Positions 1 to 8,055 of a stretch of 64,000 nucleotides of DNA are shown piece after piece. The notes under the pieces were generated by a model. That model saw only the letters and a program-made list of their open reading frames with translations, was not told the origin of the DNA and ran no database searches. Position 1 is the first letter of the stretch. Every line of letters starts with the position of its first letter. The position numbers were made by a program, and so were the translations under genes. Source of the stretch: Balneolales bacterium ANBcel1 (GTDB taxonomy: Bacteria > Bacteroidota > Rhodothermia > Balneolales > Natronogracilivirgulaceae); NCBI GenBank assembly GCA_029688905.1, contig JARULB010000002.1, positions 372,001-436,000 of the forward strand, written 5' to 3'.

Positions 1-350
1 TCACCAACGATGAAGGCCAAGGTCTGCTGGCTGCCGGAATGCAGGAGCTGAACGTAAGCGCCTGGCCATACAGCCTTCAGGACCTTGAAAAGGCCACCCA
101 TGTAAACCGGCTGCCCGTCAGAGACTTTTTCACGGTTAATATCGACTACAAACAGCAGGGTGTCGGTGGAATTAACTCATGGACCGAACTGGCCCGCGCA
201 ATGGAGCCTTACCGGCTGCCCGCATCCCGCCCCTATTCGTATGGGTTCTATCTGATACCGCTGGATCCGTCTTCGGGTGATATGAGAGACCTGGCCCGTA
301 CGCTGCCACCTAAATCACTCGATCAATTACCGGTACAGGGCGATCATTGA
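1..350 (+). CDS. lacZ: Beta-galactosidase (GH2), C-terminal fragment
   Basis: This is the 3' end of a gene that starts before the window; the frame is open from base 3 and stops with TGA at 348-350. The visible 115 or so residues match the C-terminal Bgal_small_N beta-sandwich of LacZ-type glycoside hydrolase family 2 enzymes: a 'WPYSLQDLEKATHVNRLP' stretch, then 'VNIDYKQQGVGG' and 'SWTELA', then a tail of the 'RPYSYGFYLIPL' kind. In LacZ the equivalent block follows the (beta/alpha)8 catalytic barrel and helps shape the active site. The catalytic glutamates lie outside the window, so substrate cannot be judged. Full-length relatives are about 1000 residues. Family call is confident; it could act on beta-galactosides other than lactose. 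Confidence 0.85.
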   Translation, partial: TNDEGQGLLAAGMQELNVSAWPYSLQDLEKATHVNRLPVRDFFTVNIDYKQQGVGGINSWTELARAMEPYRLPASRPYSYGFYLIPLDPSSGDMRDLARTLPPKSLDQLPVQGDH

Positions 351-462
351 TACTTGCACCAAAATCCATTTTTTGTGATGATACGTGCAGCGGTAAACGT
401 CACTTTCTGGTTTTTATGGCAACGCTTCGTTTCGATTGCAGCTTGAACCGCGGCTGATTGGC

Positions 463-497
463 AAAAATAAAGGGGAACGAGCTTGTCGCTCGTCCCC
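463..497 (-). terminator. Rho-independent terminator behind the BtuB/BtuG-like operon
   Basis: Read on the minus strand, GGGGACGAGC, a short loop and GCTCGTTCCCC form a strong hairpin, followed by TTTATTTTT. It lies about 220 nt past the stop of the propeller gene ending at 719 and is the only terminator-like structure in the 351-718 gap. I see nothing else convincing in that gap. Confidence 0.65.
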
Positions 498-718
498 CTC
501 ACGGGTTTGGATTCAATCGCGTGCACCGGGAAGTACACGCATCTTAACCAAGGTGCTCTCAATGATGAATATAAAAATCAAAAAATCAGGCCCGGCCCGG
601 GTATGTAAAGGATCCATAAAGTACCGGACAATCCGGGAGACCGTCCTCTCCCCCAGTCTGACCGGCACCATCCCCCGTACATACGATACTCTCGCCCCAG
701 AAAAGAGTTGTTAGAAAT

Positions 719-2143
719 TCACTTTACCAACAACATTTTCCTGTTCAGAATCGCGTGGCTGCCGCTGGTCAGGCGGTACAGATAGACTCCACTGGACCAG
801 CCCGAGGCATCAACCGTCACCGTATGGCTGCCCGCGCCGTGATACCCGGATGCCAGGGTCTCCACACGCCGGCCCTGCAGATCAAACACCTCCAGGGTTA
901 CCGCAGCCCCTTTTTCAAGTGAAAACCGAATTCGGGTTGCCGGGTTGAACGGGTTGGGATAGTTCTGGTCCAGCTGAATGCCGGAAGGCCGTTCAGCCAC
1001 ATATCCGGCATCCGTGGGTACATGATAGTGAAACGCGACCGGGCCGGGTCCGATCCCTGCCTGAAAGCTGTCCACTGCGGCAGCTGAAAGATCATAGCGC
1101 ACAACCTTGCCGGCAGAGGCAAAATCCGGGGCAATGGTGACATAAACCAGCGGGTCCTGCGACTGCACATCCACCGAGAACGAGTGCATTTGCCGTTCCA
1201 GCCAGGGTTCGTCATGAAGCCTCATCTGCTCAAGGTCAACGGACCGGATTCCGTCACGTTGCAGTAATGCCGTCTGAGCATCCAGAAAAATCAGTTTTCC
1301 TGGATGTCCGCCCGTCTCCATCCTTCCGGCCACTTCCAGTTCATCGGGATCGATCACCACCAGTTCGCCAAAGGTTTCGTACGTTTCGGGATCCCAGCTG
1401 CCGTCCGGGCCAACGCCGTAATTTCCAACGGCAACGGACCATATTCTGCCGGCCGGACCGACCGCCAACTGACCCGGATTGTCGCCAACCGGGATTCTCT
1501 TGACCACCTCATCACCGGTGATATCAACTACGGCCACTTCGTTTCCGGTACCCATACCACTCAGGGCCACAAACACATGGTTTCCGGACTTTACCATACC
1601 CTCCGGACCGGATCCTGCCCCCAAATCGATCACCGCAATTTCCTCGCCAAGGGCAAGGTCAATCACCGAGAGATTGTCTCCATAGAGGTTGCTTACGTAT
1701 GCTTTCTCTCCGGAAACCTGCAAAATGTGGCGCGGGCTCCCGCCATGTGCTTCATCATCAATGAAAATGGTCATGGCGGACTCGAAGGTTACGGGATCGA
1801 TCACTTCAATTTTGTGGCTGTTGTTGACCACAACGTAGAGCATCTCGTTGATCCACTGCGCATCATTGGCAACATCTCCCAGCAAACGCTGAGTATATGT
1901 ATGGAACACCTGCTGCTCCACTTCTCCCGTCTCCGGTTTGAACACGGTGAGTGTGGCGTTGTTGTTTCCCCAGGAACCTTCGTTAACGACAAAAACCTGA
2001 TATGGCTGATATCCGGCAGATTGCTGTCGGACCTGCTCAGGCGCCTCCGTAAAGAGTTGGGCGGCCAACGGGACATGCCCCGCGAGTCCGGTGATGATCG
2101 AAAAAACTATAAGTGCAAAGAGTGTTCGTAAACCTGATTTCAT
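719..2143 (-). CDS. Secreted YncE-like beta-propeller with T9SS tail; candidate BtuG-type cobalamin-binding protein
   Basis: 474 residues. A signal peptide (hydrophobic LIVFSIITGLAG, cleavage near AAQ) precedes a YncE/cytochrome-cd1-like propeller of repeating blades ('VIDPVTFE', 'VIDLALGE', 'VVDITGDE', 'VIDPDELE'). From about residue 394 follows a type-A T9SS sorting domain with NYPNPFNPATRIRF and a terminal KMLLVK. It lies 49 bp downstream of a TonB receptor that is preceded by a cobalamin riboswitch. In Bacteroides, BtuG is a YncE-type propeller that sits on BtuB and binds B12 with very high affinity; synteny and fold suggest the same job here. Bacteroides BtuG is a lipoprotein, whereas this protein has no lipobox and instead a T9SS tail, so anchoring probably differs. 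The propeller and tail are visible; the ligand is inferred. Confidence 0.75.
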   Translation of the reverse strand: MKSGLRTLFALIVFSIITGLAGHVPLAAQLFTEAPEQVRQQSAGYQPYQVFVVNEGSWGNNNATLTVFKPETGEVEQQVFHTYTQRLLGDVANDAQWINEMLYVVVNNSHKIEVIDPVTFESAMTIFIDDEAHGGSPRHILQVSGEKAYVSNLYGDNLSVIDLALGEEIAVIDLGAGSGPEGMVKSGNHVFVALSGMGTGNEVAVVDITGDEVVKRIPVGDNPGQLAVGPAGRIWSVAVGNYGVGPDGSWDPETYETFGELVVIDPDELEVAGRMETGGHPGKLIFLDAQTALLQRDGIRSVDLEQMRLHDEPWLERQMHSFSVDVQSQDPLVYVTIAPDFASAGKVVRYDLSAAAVDSFQAGIGPGPVAFHYHVPTDAGYVAERPSGIQLDQNYPNPFNPATRIRFSLEKGAAVTLEVFDLQGRRVETLASGYHGAGSHTVTVDASGWSSGVYLYRLTSGSHAILNRKMLLVK

Positions 2144-2192
2144 GAAAAGCTCCTTATTTTGAAATCGCTCAGGGCCCGGACCGGTTCGTCCG

Positions 2193-4283
2193 TCAGTTGA
2201 GCGAAAGGGTTATGGTTAGGTGATAGTGCCTGGGCGCGGAAGGATAAGACTGGATGACCTCGTATGCGGCGTCGGTCAGGTTGCGAATGCCGGCGCTGAC
2301 CTCCCCGCTCCACACGGCAGCCGGCCATCGCATGCCCAGATCCAGATCCATGGCTGTAAATGCCTCCAGAGGATCCCGGATCGCTGAATGGTCAAATGTG
2401 GTGTAACGCGCTCCCGTGTACCGGCCCGACCATTGCACCCAGACCCGGTCTCGCCACGCTGCCCGAATTCCCGCTTTGTGCTGCCACTCCGGTACATAGA
2501 TCATCTGCTTTCCCACGCTGCCGTCTCCGGGAAATCGCTCCTGCTGAATCGCTATGCGGGTGCGTGTTACCATGTAGTGCGCATTCAAACGGAACGGGTG
2601 GATGGCTGCTTCACCACGAATCTCCCCCTCCAGGCCGGTTGAGCGGATCTTTTCGATGTTATCAGGGGTAAAGCGTCCGCCATCTCCGGGCCGCCAGCGA
2701 ATTCCGTTGTCAAAGTCATGACGAAAAACGGTGATTCCGGCTGAAATGCTTTCCATAGTAACAGCCCCGGAGGTGATATTTCCGGAAGCGGTGCTGCCGC
2801 CCGACACTTTCGGGTTGTTCCGTTTATTGTAATACGACAGGCCCGCCTCGAGGGACCGGACCGTTTCGGGTTCCAGATCGGGGTTTCCTCCCGGAATCCA
2901 GAACAGGTCGTTGTAAGAAGGGGTGTTTCGGTTCCGGCCGGCCAGGGCGCGCAACGTCAGCGTTTCATCCAGAGGTTGAAACGTAATACCCAATGCCGGA
3001 TTGAGCGCCGTTCCGAAGGTAGTGTGATGTTCGGCCTCCAGAAAAGGATTCAGTCGAAATCCGGGGAGAGCTTCCCAGTCATGGCGGATGCGCAGCGATA
3101 CCTCCGACTTCCGCTGCCTGCCGGCATAGTTGTCACTTTCAACCTGCTGATGAGCCAATTGAGCGGCAGCCATCGATTCGTGTGCGGCATTCCAGACATA
3201 CCGCAAGGACGGCTGTGCCATAAAAAGCCGGGTGGTGCTGTACTCGGTGCGACCGGTTCGCGCATCAGTGTAATCGAGGACGTACCGGTAAAACCCTCCG
3301 GTGAGATTAAGCTGAATTCGCTCAAACCCCGCATAACCGGCCTGCGTAAGCCATCGGATGGTGCGATCGTCCTGACGCGCCGGTGCGGGCGAGCTTGCCG
3401 GGCCGGGGAGGTCATTGGTGATGTCGTCCAACCAGATCAGTGACCGGAACCGCCAGTCGTTGTGTGCATACCCGGCCTGCGCCGTCAGCCAGGAGCCTTC
3501 CACCGCATTGTTGACCCGTGTTCGTTCGACCCCTCGAACCGGGTCGAAATAGCTGAAATCATAGTCCGCTTTTCGGTGATAGGCTCTGACCGAGCCCTGG
3601 AATGCTCCATGACGGACGAAGGCCCCGGCGCCGGTCTGCCGCAGACCGAAACTGCCGATGCTCCGGCTCACGAACGCGGGATTCTGGGGTTGCGAAGACC
3701 GTAGCGAGATGGCGCCTCCGAGTCCGCCGGACCCTGTCATGGCCGCCGGATTCCCCGAAGAGGCGGAAATCCCGTCCAGCATTCCGGCGGGAATCAGCGA
3801 CATATCAAAAACTCCCAGCATCGGATGGTTCAGTGGCAGCTCCTCCCACAGGATGCGGGTCTGGCCCGGGGAAAAACCACGTTGTGAAACCATGGCCATA
3901 TTTCCGGCGCCATAGTCGCGAATCATGGCAAAAGTGTGATTATCAAGCAGCCAGGCCGCAGACTCCTGACGAAACGCGCGTATTTGTTGCGGGTCAACGG
4001 ACTGGATATAAACCGGCTGATGATGGCCCGGTTTCTCAATACGGGGTGCGAGGATTCGGATTTCATCCAAAAAGAGGGTATCGGCAAGGTCGGTATACCC
4101 TTTCGCCTGCTCATCCCGCCTTTCCAGCGCTACCGCCTCATCCTGCATTTCCGGTACGGCCGGCAGTGCCGATGCCATGGTAATCGGGCCGCTCAGGAGA
4201 TCAGCATATGGCATCCCTGCAATCAGCACCATGGCCAGCCATAACGTTCGGATCACGCCCCATGCATTACGCCGACGAGACAT
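2193..4283 (-). CDS. btuB: TonB-dependent outer-membrane receptor, probable vitamin B12 (BtuB-like) transporter
   Basis: About 696 residues from the chosen ATG at 4283. That start gives a clean signal peptide (MSRRRNAW..., hydrophobic LWLAMVLIAG). The frame is open further upstream to 4535, but that extension runs into the riboswitch aptamer and is not credible. After the signal come a plug domain ('WLLDNHTFAMIRDYGAG', 'GNPAAMTGSGGLGGAISLRS') and a 22-strand-type barrel with the usual 'NTPSYNDLFWIPGGNPDLEPE' near residue 500 and a C-terminal aromatic-rich strand. It would take up a substrate across the outer membrane using TonB/ExbBD energy. Control by a cobalamin riboswitch and the BtuG-like partner downstream make corrinoid the likely ligand. 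There is no SusC-type N-terminal carboxypeptidase-like domain, as expected for BtuB. Confidence 0.85.
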   Translation of the reverse strand: MSRRRNAWGVIRTLWLAMVLIAGMPYADLLSGPITMASALPAVPEMQDEAVALERRDEQAKGYTDLADTLFLDEIRILAPRIEKPGHHQPVYIQSVDPQQIRAFRQESAAWLLDNHTFAMIRDYGAGNMAMVSQRGFSPGQTRILWEELPLNHPMLGVFDMSLIPAGMLDGISASSGNPAAMTGSGGLGGAISLRSSQPQNPAFVSRSIGSFGLRQTGAGAFVRHGAFQGSVRAYHRKADYDFSYFDPVRGVERTRVNNAVEGSWLTAQAGYAHNDWRFRSLIWLDDITNDLPGPASSPAPARQDDRTIRWLTQAGYAGFERIQLNLTGGFYRYVLDYTDARTGRTEYSTTRLFMAQPSLRYVWNAAHESMAAAQLAHQQVESDNYAGRQRKSEVSLRIRHDWEALPGFRLNPFLEAEHHTTFGTALNPALGITFQPLDETLTLRALAGRNRNTPSYNDLFWIPGGNPDLEPETVRSLEAGLSYYNKRNNPKVSGGSTASGNITSGAVTMESISAGITVFRHDFDNGIRWRPGDGGRFTPDNIEKIRSTGLEGEIRGEAAIHPFRLNAHYMVTRTRIAIQQERFPGDGSVGKQMIYVPEWQHKAGIRAAWRDRVWVQWSGRYTGARYTTFDHSAIRDPLEAFTAMDLDLGMRWPAAVWSGEVSAGIRNLTDAAYEVIQSYPSAPRHYHLTITLSLN

Positions 4284-4499
4284 GAATTCGAGACCATGCG
4301 TCGTTGCATGTCCGGTGCTGGAGCCCCTGGCGTTATTTGTTCCCGAGGGCACAAACCGCCGTACCGGCATCATGCTCCGGAGACCGGCGCAAAACGCATT
4401 GCGGGCGCGTGTTGCAACAACACTCCGATGGTACCTACGGATCACTTGGAATAAGCGCATGAATTGCAGGATATACGTCGGCCCCAATTCCCGAGGGCA

Positions 4500-4685
4500 T
4501 CGGCATTCAACACCTGGCAGGTCTCCTGGCTCCATCCCCGATCGAACGGCCTTCCCGTTCCCGATGATGCCGGAACAGTGGCTATGGCAGGTTTCGATCT
4601 TGTTGCGGATGATACAGTTGCGGGTACAGCTCCCGGTTTGAACGGGATTCCCTTTTCACTTCCGTTCTGGAAGAACCAAATGTGA
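4500..4685 (-). promoter_or_regulatory. Cobalamin (AdoCbl-type) riboswitch
   Basis: On the minus strand the conserved elements appear in order: AAAAGGGAA; a GGGAATCCCG..CGGGAGCTG segment with TACCCGCAACTGT; GCCACTG; CGGGAAGGC; and the B12-box AGCCAGGAGACCTGCC (plus-strand 4516-4531). This is the classic cobalamin riboswitch layout. About 215 nt separate it from the receptor ATG at 4283, leaving room for an expression platform that I did not resolve. By family rules, binding of adenosylcobalamin would shut down expression of the receptor and propeller. Confidence 0.95.
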
Positions 4686-4693
4686 TTACTCTG

Positions 4694-4722
4694 ATGATAG
4701 ACAGAAGACTCCACTTGCGCAA
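4694..4722 (-). promoter_or_regulatory. Possible promoter for the riboswitch-controlled operon
   Basis: Minus-strand TTGCGC (4722-4717), a 17-nt spacer and TATCAT (4699-4694) sit just upstream of the aptamer, so transcription would begin close to its 5' edge. The -35 is weak (three of six consensus bases). The call rests mainly on position. Confidence 0.3.
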
Positions 4723-4853
4723 CAGAATTTATTCAAACGTTCGTGGAACGCTAATTTATTGCGCCGTGCGGTATTCACACAGGGCCTTTCTGGCACAAAC
4801 CGGGACTCCGGGTGCGTTTCAGGCGGACACAAACGTAACGGCAATTCAGTCCA

Positions 4854-7073
4854 TCAGAAATAGTATCGGTACGATACCCTGGCATTGCGGCCCATCATGG
4901 GGATATCGCGCTGATCGACCCGTGACAGATGATCACGCCAGGTGACATCAAACAGATTTTCAACCGTTACGGTGAACTGATGCAGATTGTGGGTTCCCAG
5001 TCGCACTCCGCCGGCGATCTCGGTGAGGGTATAGCCGCCGGTCGTCTCTTCAGCGGGGGCAACCCTGTTCTGTGCGAACACGTGCTGAACCTGCAGGCGT
5101 CCCCACCACGAACCGGTGTCGTATTCGGTGGCGCCTTTCAAGCGCAGCGGCGGCATCAAGGGAAGCGGTTGTCGGGAGTCATTTCTTTCTGTAGCGCGGA
5201 TGTAGTCACCTTGCCCGGTCAGACTCCAGCGCCGGGTCAGCTCCTGCTTCACCACAAGCTCACCGCCGATCATATCCGCATCGGAACCCCGGTACTGCAG
5301 TATCGGCAGTCCGCGCACCGGCTCGTTTTCACCAGTGGGCACTCTCGTGATGTAGTTGGTGATACGGTTGGCATACAATGCCAGATGGATCCGTCTGGCC
5401 GGAGTTTCATAATCGATGAAAAAATCGGCTCCATACCCGATTTCATTGTCCAGGGACGGGTCACCGATCTCATACGCACCGGCGCCAAGATGGATCGCGT
5501 CGGAAAACAGCTCTTCGACAGAGGGAGCGCGGTGAGCCCGGGAGAGCTGGAAGCCCACGCGCAAGGGATCCGAAACGGAGCCATGCACCCCGACGGCCCC
5601 GGCCCAGATGCCCTGGTTACGAGTTGATCCGGCATCTGGAAAATCAGGATTTGGTCGTGATTCGGTGCGGTTCCACTCCAACCTGACTCCGGCCTGCAGT
5701 CGCCAGTTTGAAGAGAGCGCAAGTTCCTCCACAACATAACCGGCGACGGTCACTCCCCGTGCATCGGGAGTCAGCGCTTCATCACCGCCCACCTTCATCC
5801 GGTAGTATTCCAGTGATGCTCCTACTGTTCCGTTGTCCAGTATGCCGCGGGAGCCATGCTGCAGCAGCAATTCGGCCTGCGCGTAATCCTGATCCACCGA
5901 AAGCTCCAGATCTTCGTCATATCCCCCTTCGGAATCGTATTCCCGCTCAATCTCCTCGTGGATATAGTGGTTGTAGGAGGCCCTGAACTCGGCTCCTTCC
6001 CAAAAATCATGACGCAGTACCCGGGCGACAGTCCCCTGTGCCGCATATCGCTGCATAAACAACTCCACCTCTTCATCCGGATCAAACGGATCTTCGGGCA
6101 CTCCGTATCTCTGGTCGACGAACTGCACGGACGCTCCTGCATGGGTATCGGCACCACGGTAGGCGGCACCGGTCGCGAAATGTAAGGCCCTCAAATCTGT
6201 ACCTGGAATAGTGCCGGAAGGCGTTTTCATGTCACCGGTATTCCTGGTACTGCCACGCACGGACACCGCCCAGGAATCGGTCCCGTAGGTGTAGCGCCCG
6301 GCACCGGAAAGGGACGCCATCCCGGACTGCCCTTCGCTCCCGACATATCCGCTGGACCCTGCAGTCCATCCCGATGGGATGTCGTTTGAGTGCGCGTTGA
6401 CAATGCCGCCCATTGCGCTGGAGCCGTATATCAGGCTGGCCGGACCCCGGATCACATCCAGTTGTTCTATCGATTGGGGATCCAGGGAAACCGCATGGTC
6501 ATGCGCCGTGGCGGAAATATCCCCCATTTTCATTCCGTTCTGAAGCACCTGGATCCGCTCTCCGTCCATGCCTCGAATAACCGGTCGAGCCGGGGCGATT
6601 CCGAACGATCGCATGGCTACCCCGGCTTCCCCGTCGATCAATGCTCCCAGTGAACTGGTGTTTCGCTGCTGGATATCTGCACTACTATAACTCTGCGACG
6701 GCTGATAGCGGGTGATGCGGCGAAACAGGGATGCCGTTACCAAAACCTCGGCTGTTCGAGTGGTTGCCGGTGACAGGGTGATCTCCAGCGTCGGTTCACC
6801 TTCCTGCGGAAGGGTCACCGAAATCTGCCTGCTTTCATATCCGACATAGCGGATGAGCAGGTGCCAGGTCCCCTCCTCCAGCCCTTCCAGCCGAAAGGTC
6901 CCGTCCGGGGCGGTTGAAGTGCCCAAAGCCGTCTCGAGCACCATTACGGTAGCACCCGGCAACGGCTCCTCCTCCGTGTCGACAACCCGTCCGTGAATGG
7001 TCTGGGCATAAGATATCCGGGGAGTTAACAATAGCAGTAAAACAAGTAGTCCGATACGAAACATATGATACAT
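4854..7073 (-). CDS. TonB-dependent receptor, ZnuD-like metal uptake candidate
   Basis: About 739 residues from ATG 7073 (a second ATG at 7064 gives an almost identical signal peptide, FRIGLLVLLLLLTP..SYAQ). A carboxypeptidase-regulatory-like beta-sandwich ('IHGRVVDTEEEPLPGATVMV') precedes the plug ('GAPARPVIRGMDGERIQVLQ'-type, 'SSAMGGIVN') and barrel. Two features resemble ZnuD zinc receptors: acidic extracellular loops (around 'YGVPEDPFDPDEEVELF' and 'YDSEGGYDEDLEL') and the 'EELFSDAIHLGAGAYEIGD' segment. It diverges from a DtxR/MntR regulator and metal ABC operon; its candidate promoter overlaps a DtxR-type dyad. This supports a role in outer-membrane uptake of Mn, Zn or Fe, repressed when metal is plentiful. 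The metal is not determined. A peptide- or siderophore-bound form of the metal is an alternative ligand. Confidence 0.75.
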   Translation of the reverse strand: MYHMFRIGLLVLLLLLTPRISYAQTIHGRVVDTEEEPLPGATVMVLETALGTSTAPDGTFRLEGLEEGTWHLLIRYVGYESRQISVTLPQEGEPTLEITLSPATTRTAEVLVTASLFRRITRYQPSQSYSSADIQQRNTSSLGALIDGEAGVAMRSFGIAPARPVIRGMDGERIQVLQNGMKMGDISATAHDHAVSLDPQSIEQLDVIRGPASLIYGSSAMGGIVNAHSNDIPSGWTAGSSGYVGSEGQSGMASLSGAGRYTYGTDSWAVSVRGSTRNTGDMKTPSGTIPGTDLRALHFATGAAYRGADTHAGASVQFVDQRYGVPEDPFDPDEEVELFMQRYAAQGTVARVLRHDFWEGAEFRASYNHYIHEEIEREYDSEGGYDEDLELSVDQDYAQAELLLQHGSRGILDNGTVGASLEYYRMKVGGDEALTPDARGVTVAGYVVEELALSSNWRLQAGVRLEWNRTESRPNPDFPDAGSTRNQGIWAGAVGVHGSVSDPLRVGFQLSRAHRAPSVEELFSDAIHLGAGAYEIGDPSLDNEIGYGADFFIDYETPARRIHLALYANRITNYITRVPTGENEPVRGLPILQYRGSDADMIGGELVVKQELTRRWSLTGQGDYIRATERNDSRQPLPLMPPLRLKGATEYDTGSWWGRLQVQHVFAQNRVAPAEETTGGYTLTEIAGGVRLGTHNLHQFTVTVENLFDVTWRDHLSRVDQRDIPMMGRNARVSYRYYF

Positions 7074-7211
7074 AGCTCTGTCTAAATGGTTAATTGGCAG
7101 TATGATCCCGTTTACCAGCGAAACGTCAACCGGGAGTTTCAGAATCATTTGCAGGGATGGAATCCGCCGTTTCACGATGCACCAAGCCACGAAGCAGCTT
7201 TAGGCTGATGG

Positions 7212-7250
7212 ATTATAATGGCTAATTTTAATTTAGTCAAGGCTAAATTT
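7212..7250 (-). promoter_or_regulatory. Candidate promoter and DtxR/MntR-type operator for the metal receptor
   Basis: On the minus strand TTGACT (7240-7235), exactly 17 nt, then TATAAT (7217-7212). The dyad TTTAGTCAAGGCTAAA inside 7230-7250 covers the -35, so a bound repressor would block polymerase. Half-sites TTTAG/CTAAA match the general DtxR/MntR style. Promoter consensus in this phylum is less well defined, so the -35/-10 call is an inference. Confidence 0.6.
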
Positions 7251-7328
7251 AGAATCCCTGGCAATGTGAAAATTCCAGATACTGGTCTTTTATTTTACCG
7301 ATTCACACCCCGATCTCCTACGGCTTTA

Positions 7329-7364
7329 TTGACATTATATTTAGTTTTAACTAAATTCTAATGT
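7329..7364 (+). promoter_or_regulatory. Candidate promoter and nested palindromic operator for the metal regulator operon
   Basis: TTGACA (7329-7334), a 17-nt spacer and TAAATT (7352-7357). Between them lies the perfect 8-bp inverted repeat ATTTAGTT-TT-AACTAAAT (7339-7356), itself flanked by outer arms ACATTA (7332-7337) and TAATGT (7359-7364). A repressor bound here would occlude the spacer, consistent with autoregulation of the DtxR-family gene starting at 7393. Confidence 0.6.
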
Positions 7365-7392
7365 GTAAAAATGCCGTTCAAGAAATCGTAAC

Positions 7393-8055
7393 ATGGAAAA
7401 GCCAAGGTTGAGCGAAGCCCAGGAAGATTACCTGAAGGAGATCTACAAAATTCGTGAATTCAACGGGGAAGTCGGGATGCAGGATCTGGCCCGGAAGCTG
7501 GATGTGCGTCCGGCCTCGGTAACCGGCATGATTAAAAAGTTGGCGGAAGCCGGCCTGGTGGAGCACGAACCGTACAAAGGGGTGCGGCTCACCGCTATCG
7601 GCGAAAAAATCGCCCTGGAAGTGCTGAGGCACCATCGGCTGCTTGAACTCTACCTCGCCGATCACCTCAACTACTCCTGGGATGAAATCCACGATGAAGC
7701 GGAGCGGCTGGAGCATGTCATCAGCGAAAAGTTTGAATCCGCCATTGCCGAACTGATGGGCCATCCCACCCACGACCCGCACGGTGATCCGATCCCTTCG
7801 GTGGACCTTGAGCTACCGGAGTCCCCTGACTGGAAGCCGGTTATTACCGCAAAAAGCGGCTCTGATGCGATCATTCGAAGGGTTATGACCCAGGACAGGG
7901 ACATCCTGAATATGCTTGCGCGGCTCAACCTCACCATCAACCAGAGGATTACCGTTACGGAAAATGATAAAACGGGCACCCGGATCAAGGTGCAGGACGA
8001 CCAGTTCTTCCTGCCACATTCCATTGTCAAATTCATTTGGATAGAATACGTATGA
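7393..8055 (+). CDS. DtxR/MntR-family metal-dependent transcriptional repressor
   Basis: 220 residues. N-terminal winged helix (LSEAQEDYLKEIY, 'DLARKLDVRPASVTGMIKKL', wing 'LVEHEPYKGVRLT') is followed by the metal-binding/dimerisation domain (RHHRLLELYL, 'HDEAERLEHV', 'GHPTHDPHGDPIP') with the His and Glu ligands typical of the family. The C-terminal segment from about residue 145 looks like the SH3/FeoA-like third domain found in IdeR-type members. It would sense intracellular Mn or Fe (or Zn) and repress uptake genes. Two matching dyads lie in the divergent region just upstream. It is first in an operon with four ABC transporter genes; its stop overlaps a candidate start of the next gene (ATGA at 8052-8055). 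Confidence 0.9.
   Translation: MEKPRLSEAQEDYLKEIYKIREFNGEVGMQDLARKLDVRPASVTGMIKKLAEAGLVEHEPYKGVRLTAIGEKIALEVLRHHRLLELYLADHLNYSWDEIHDEAERLEHVISEKFESAIAELMGHPTHDPHGDPIPSVDLELPESPDWKPVITAKSGSDAIIRRVMTQDRDILNMLARLNLTINQRITVTENDKTGTRIKVQDDQFFLPHSIVKFIWIEYV

Noticed and set aside
4284-4535. Upstream extension of the BtuB-like receptor
   Set aside because: The extension covers the conserved B12-box of the riboswitch and puts 84 residues before a clear signal peptide.
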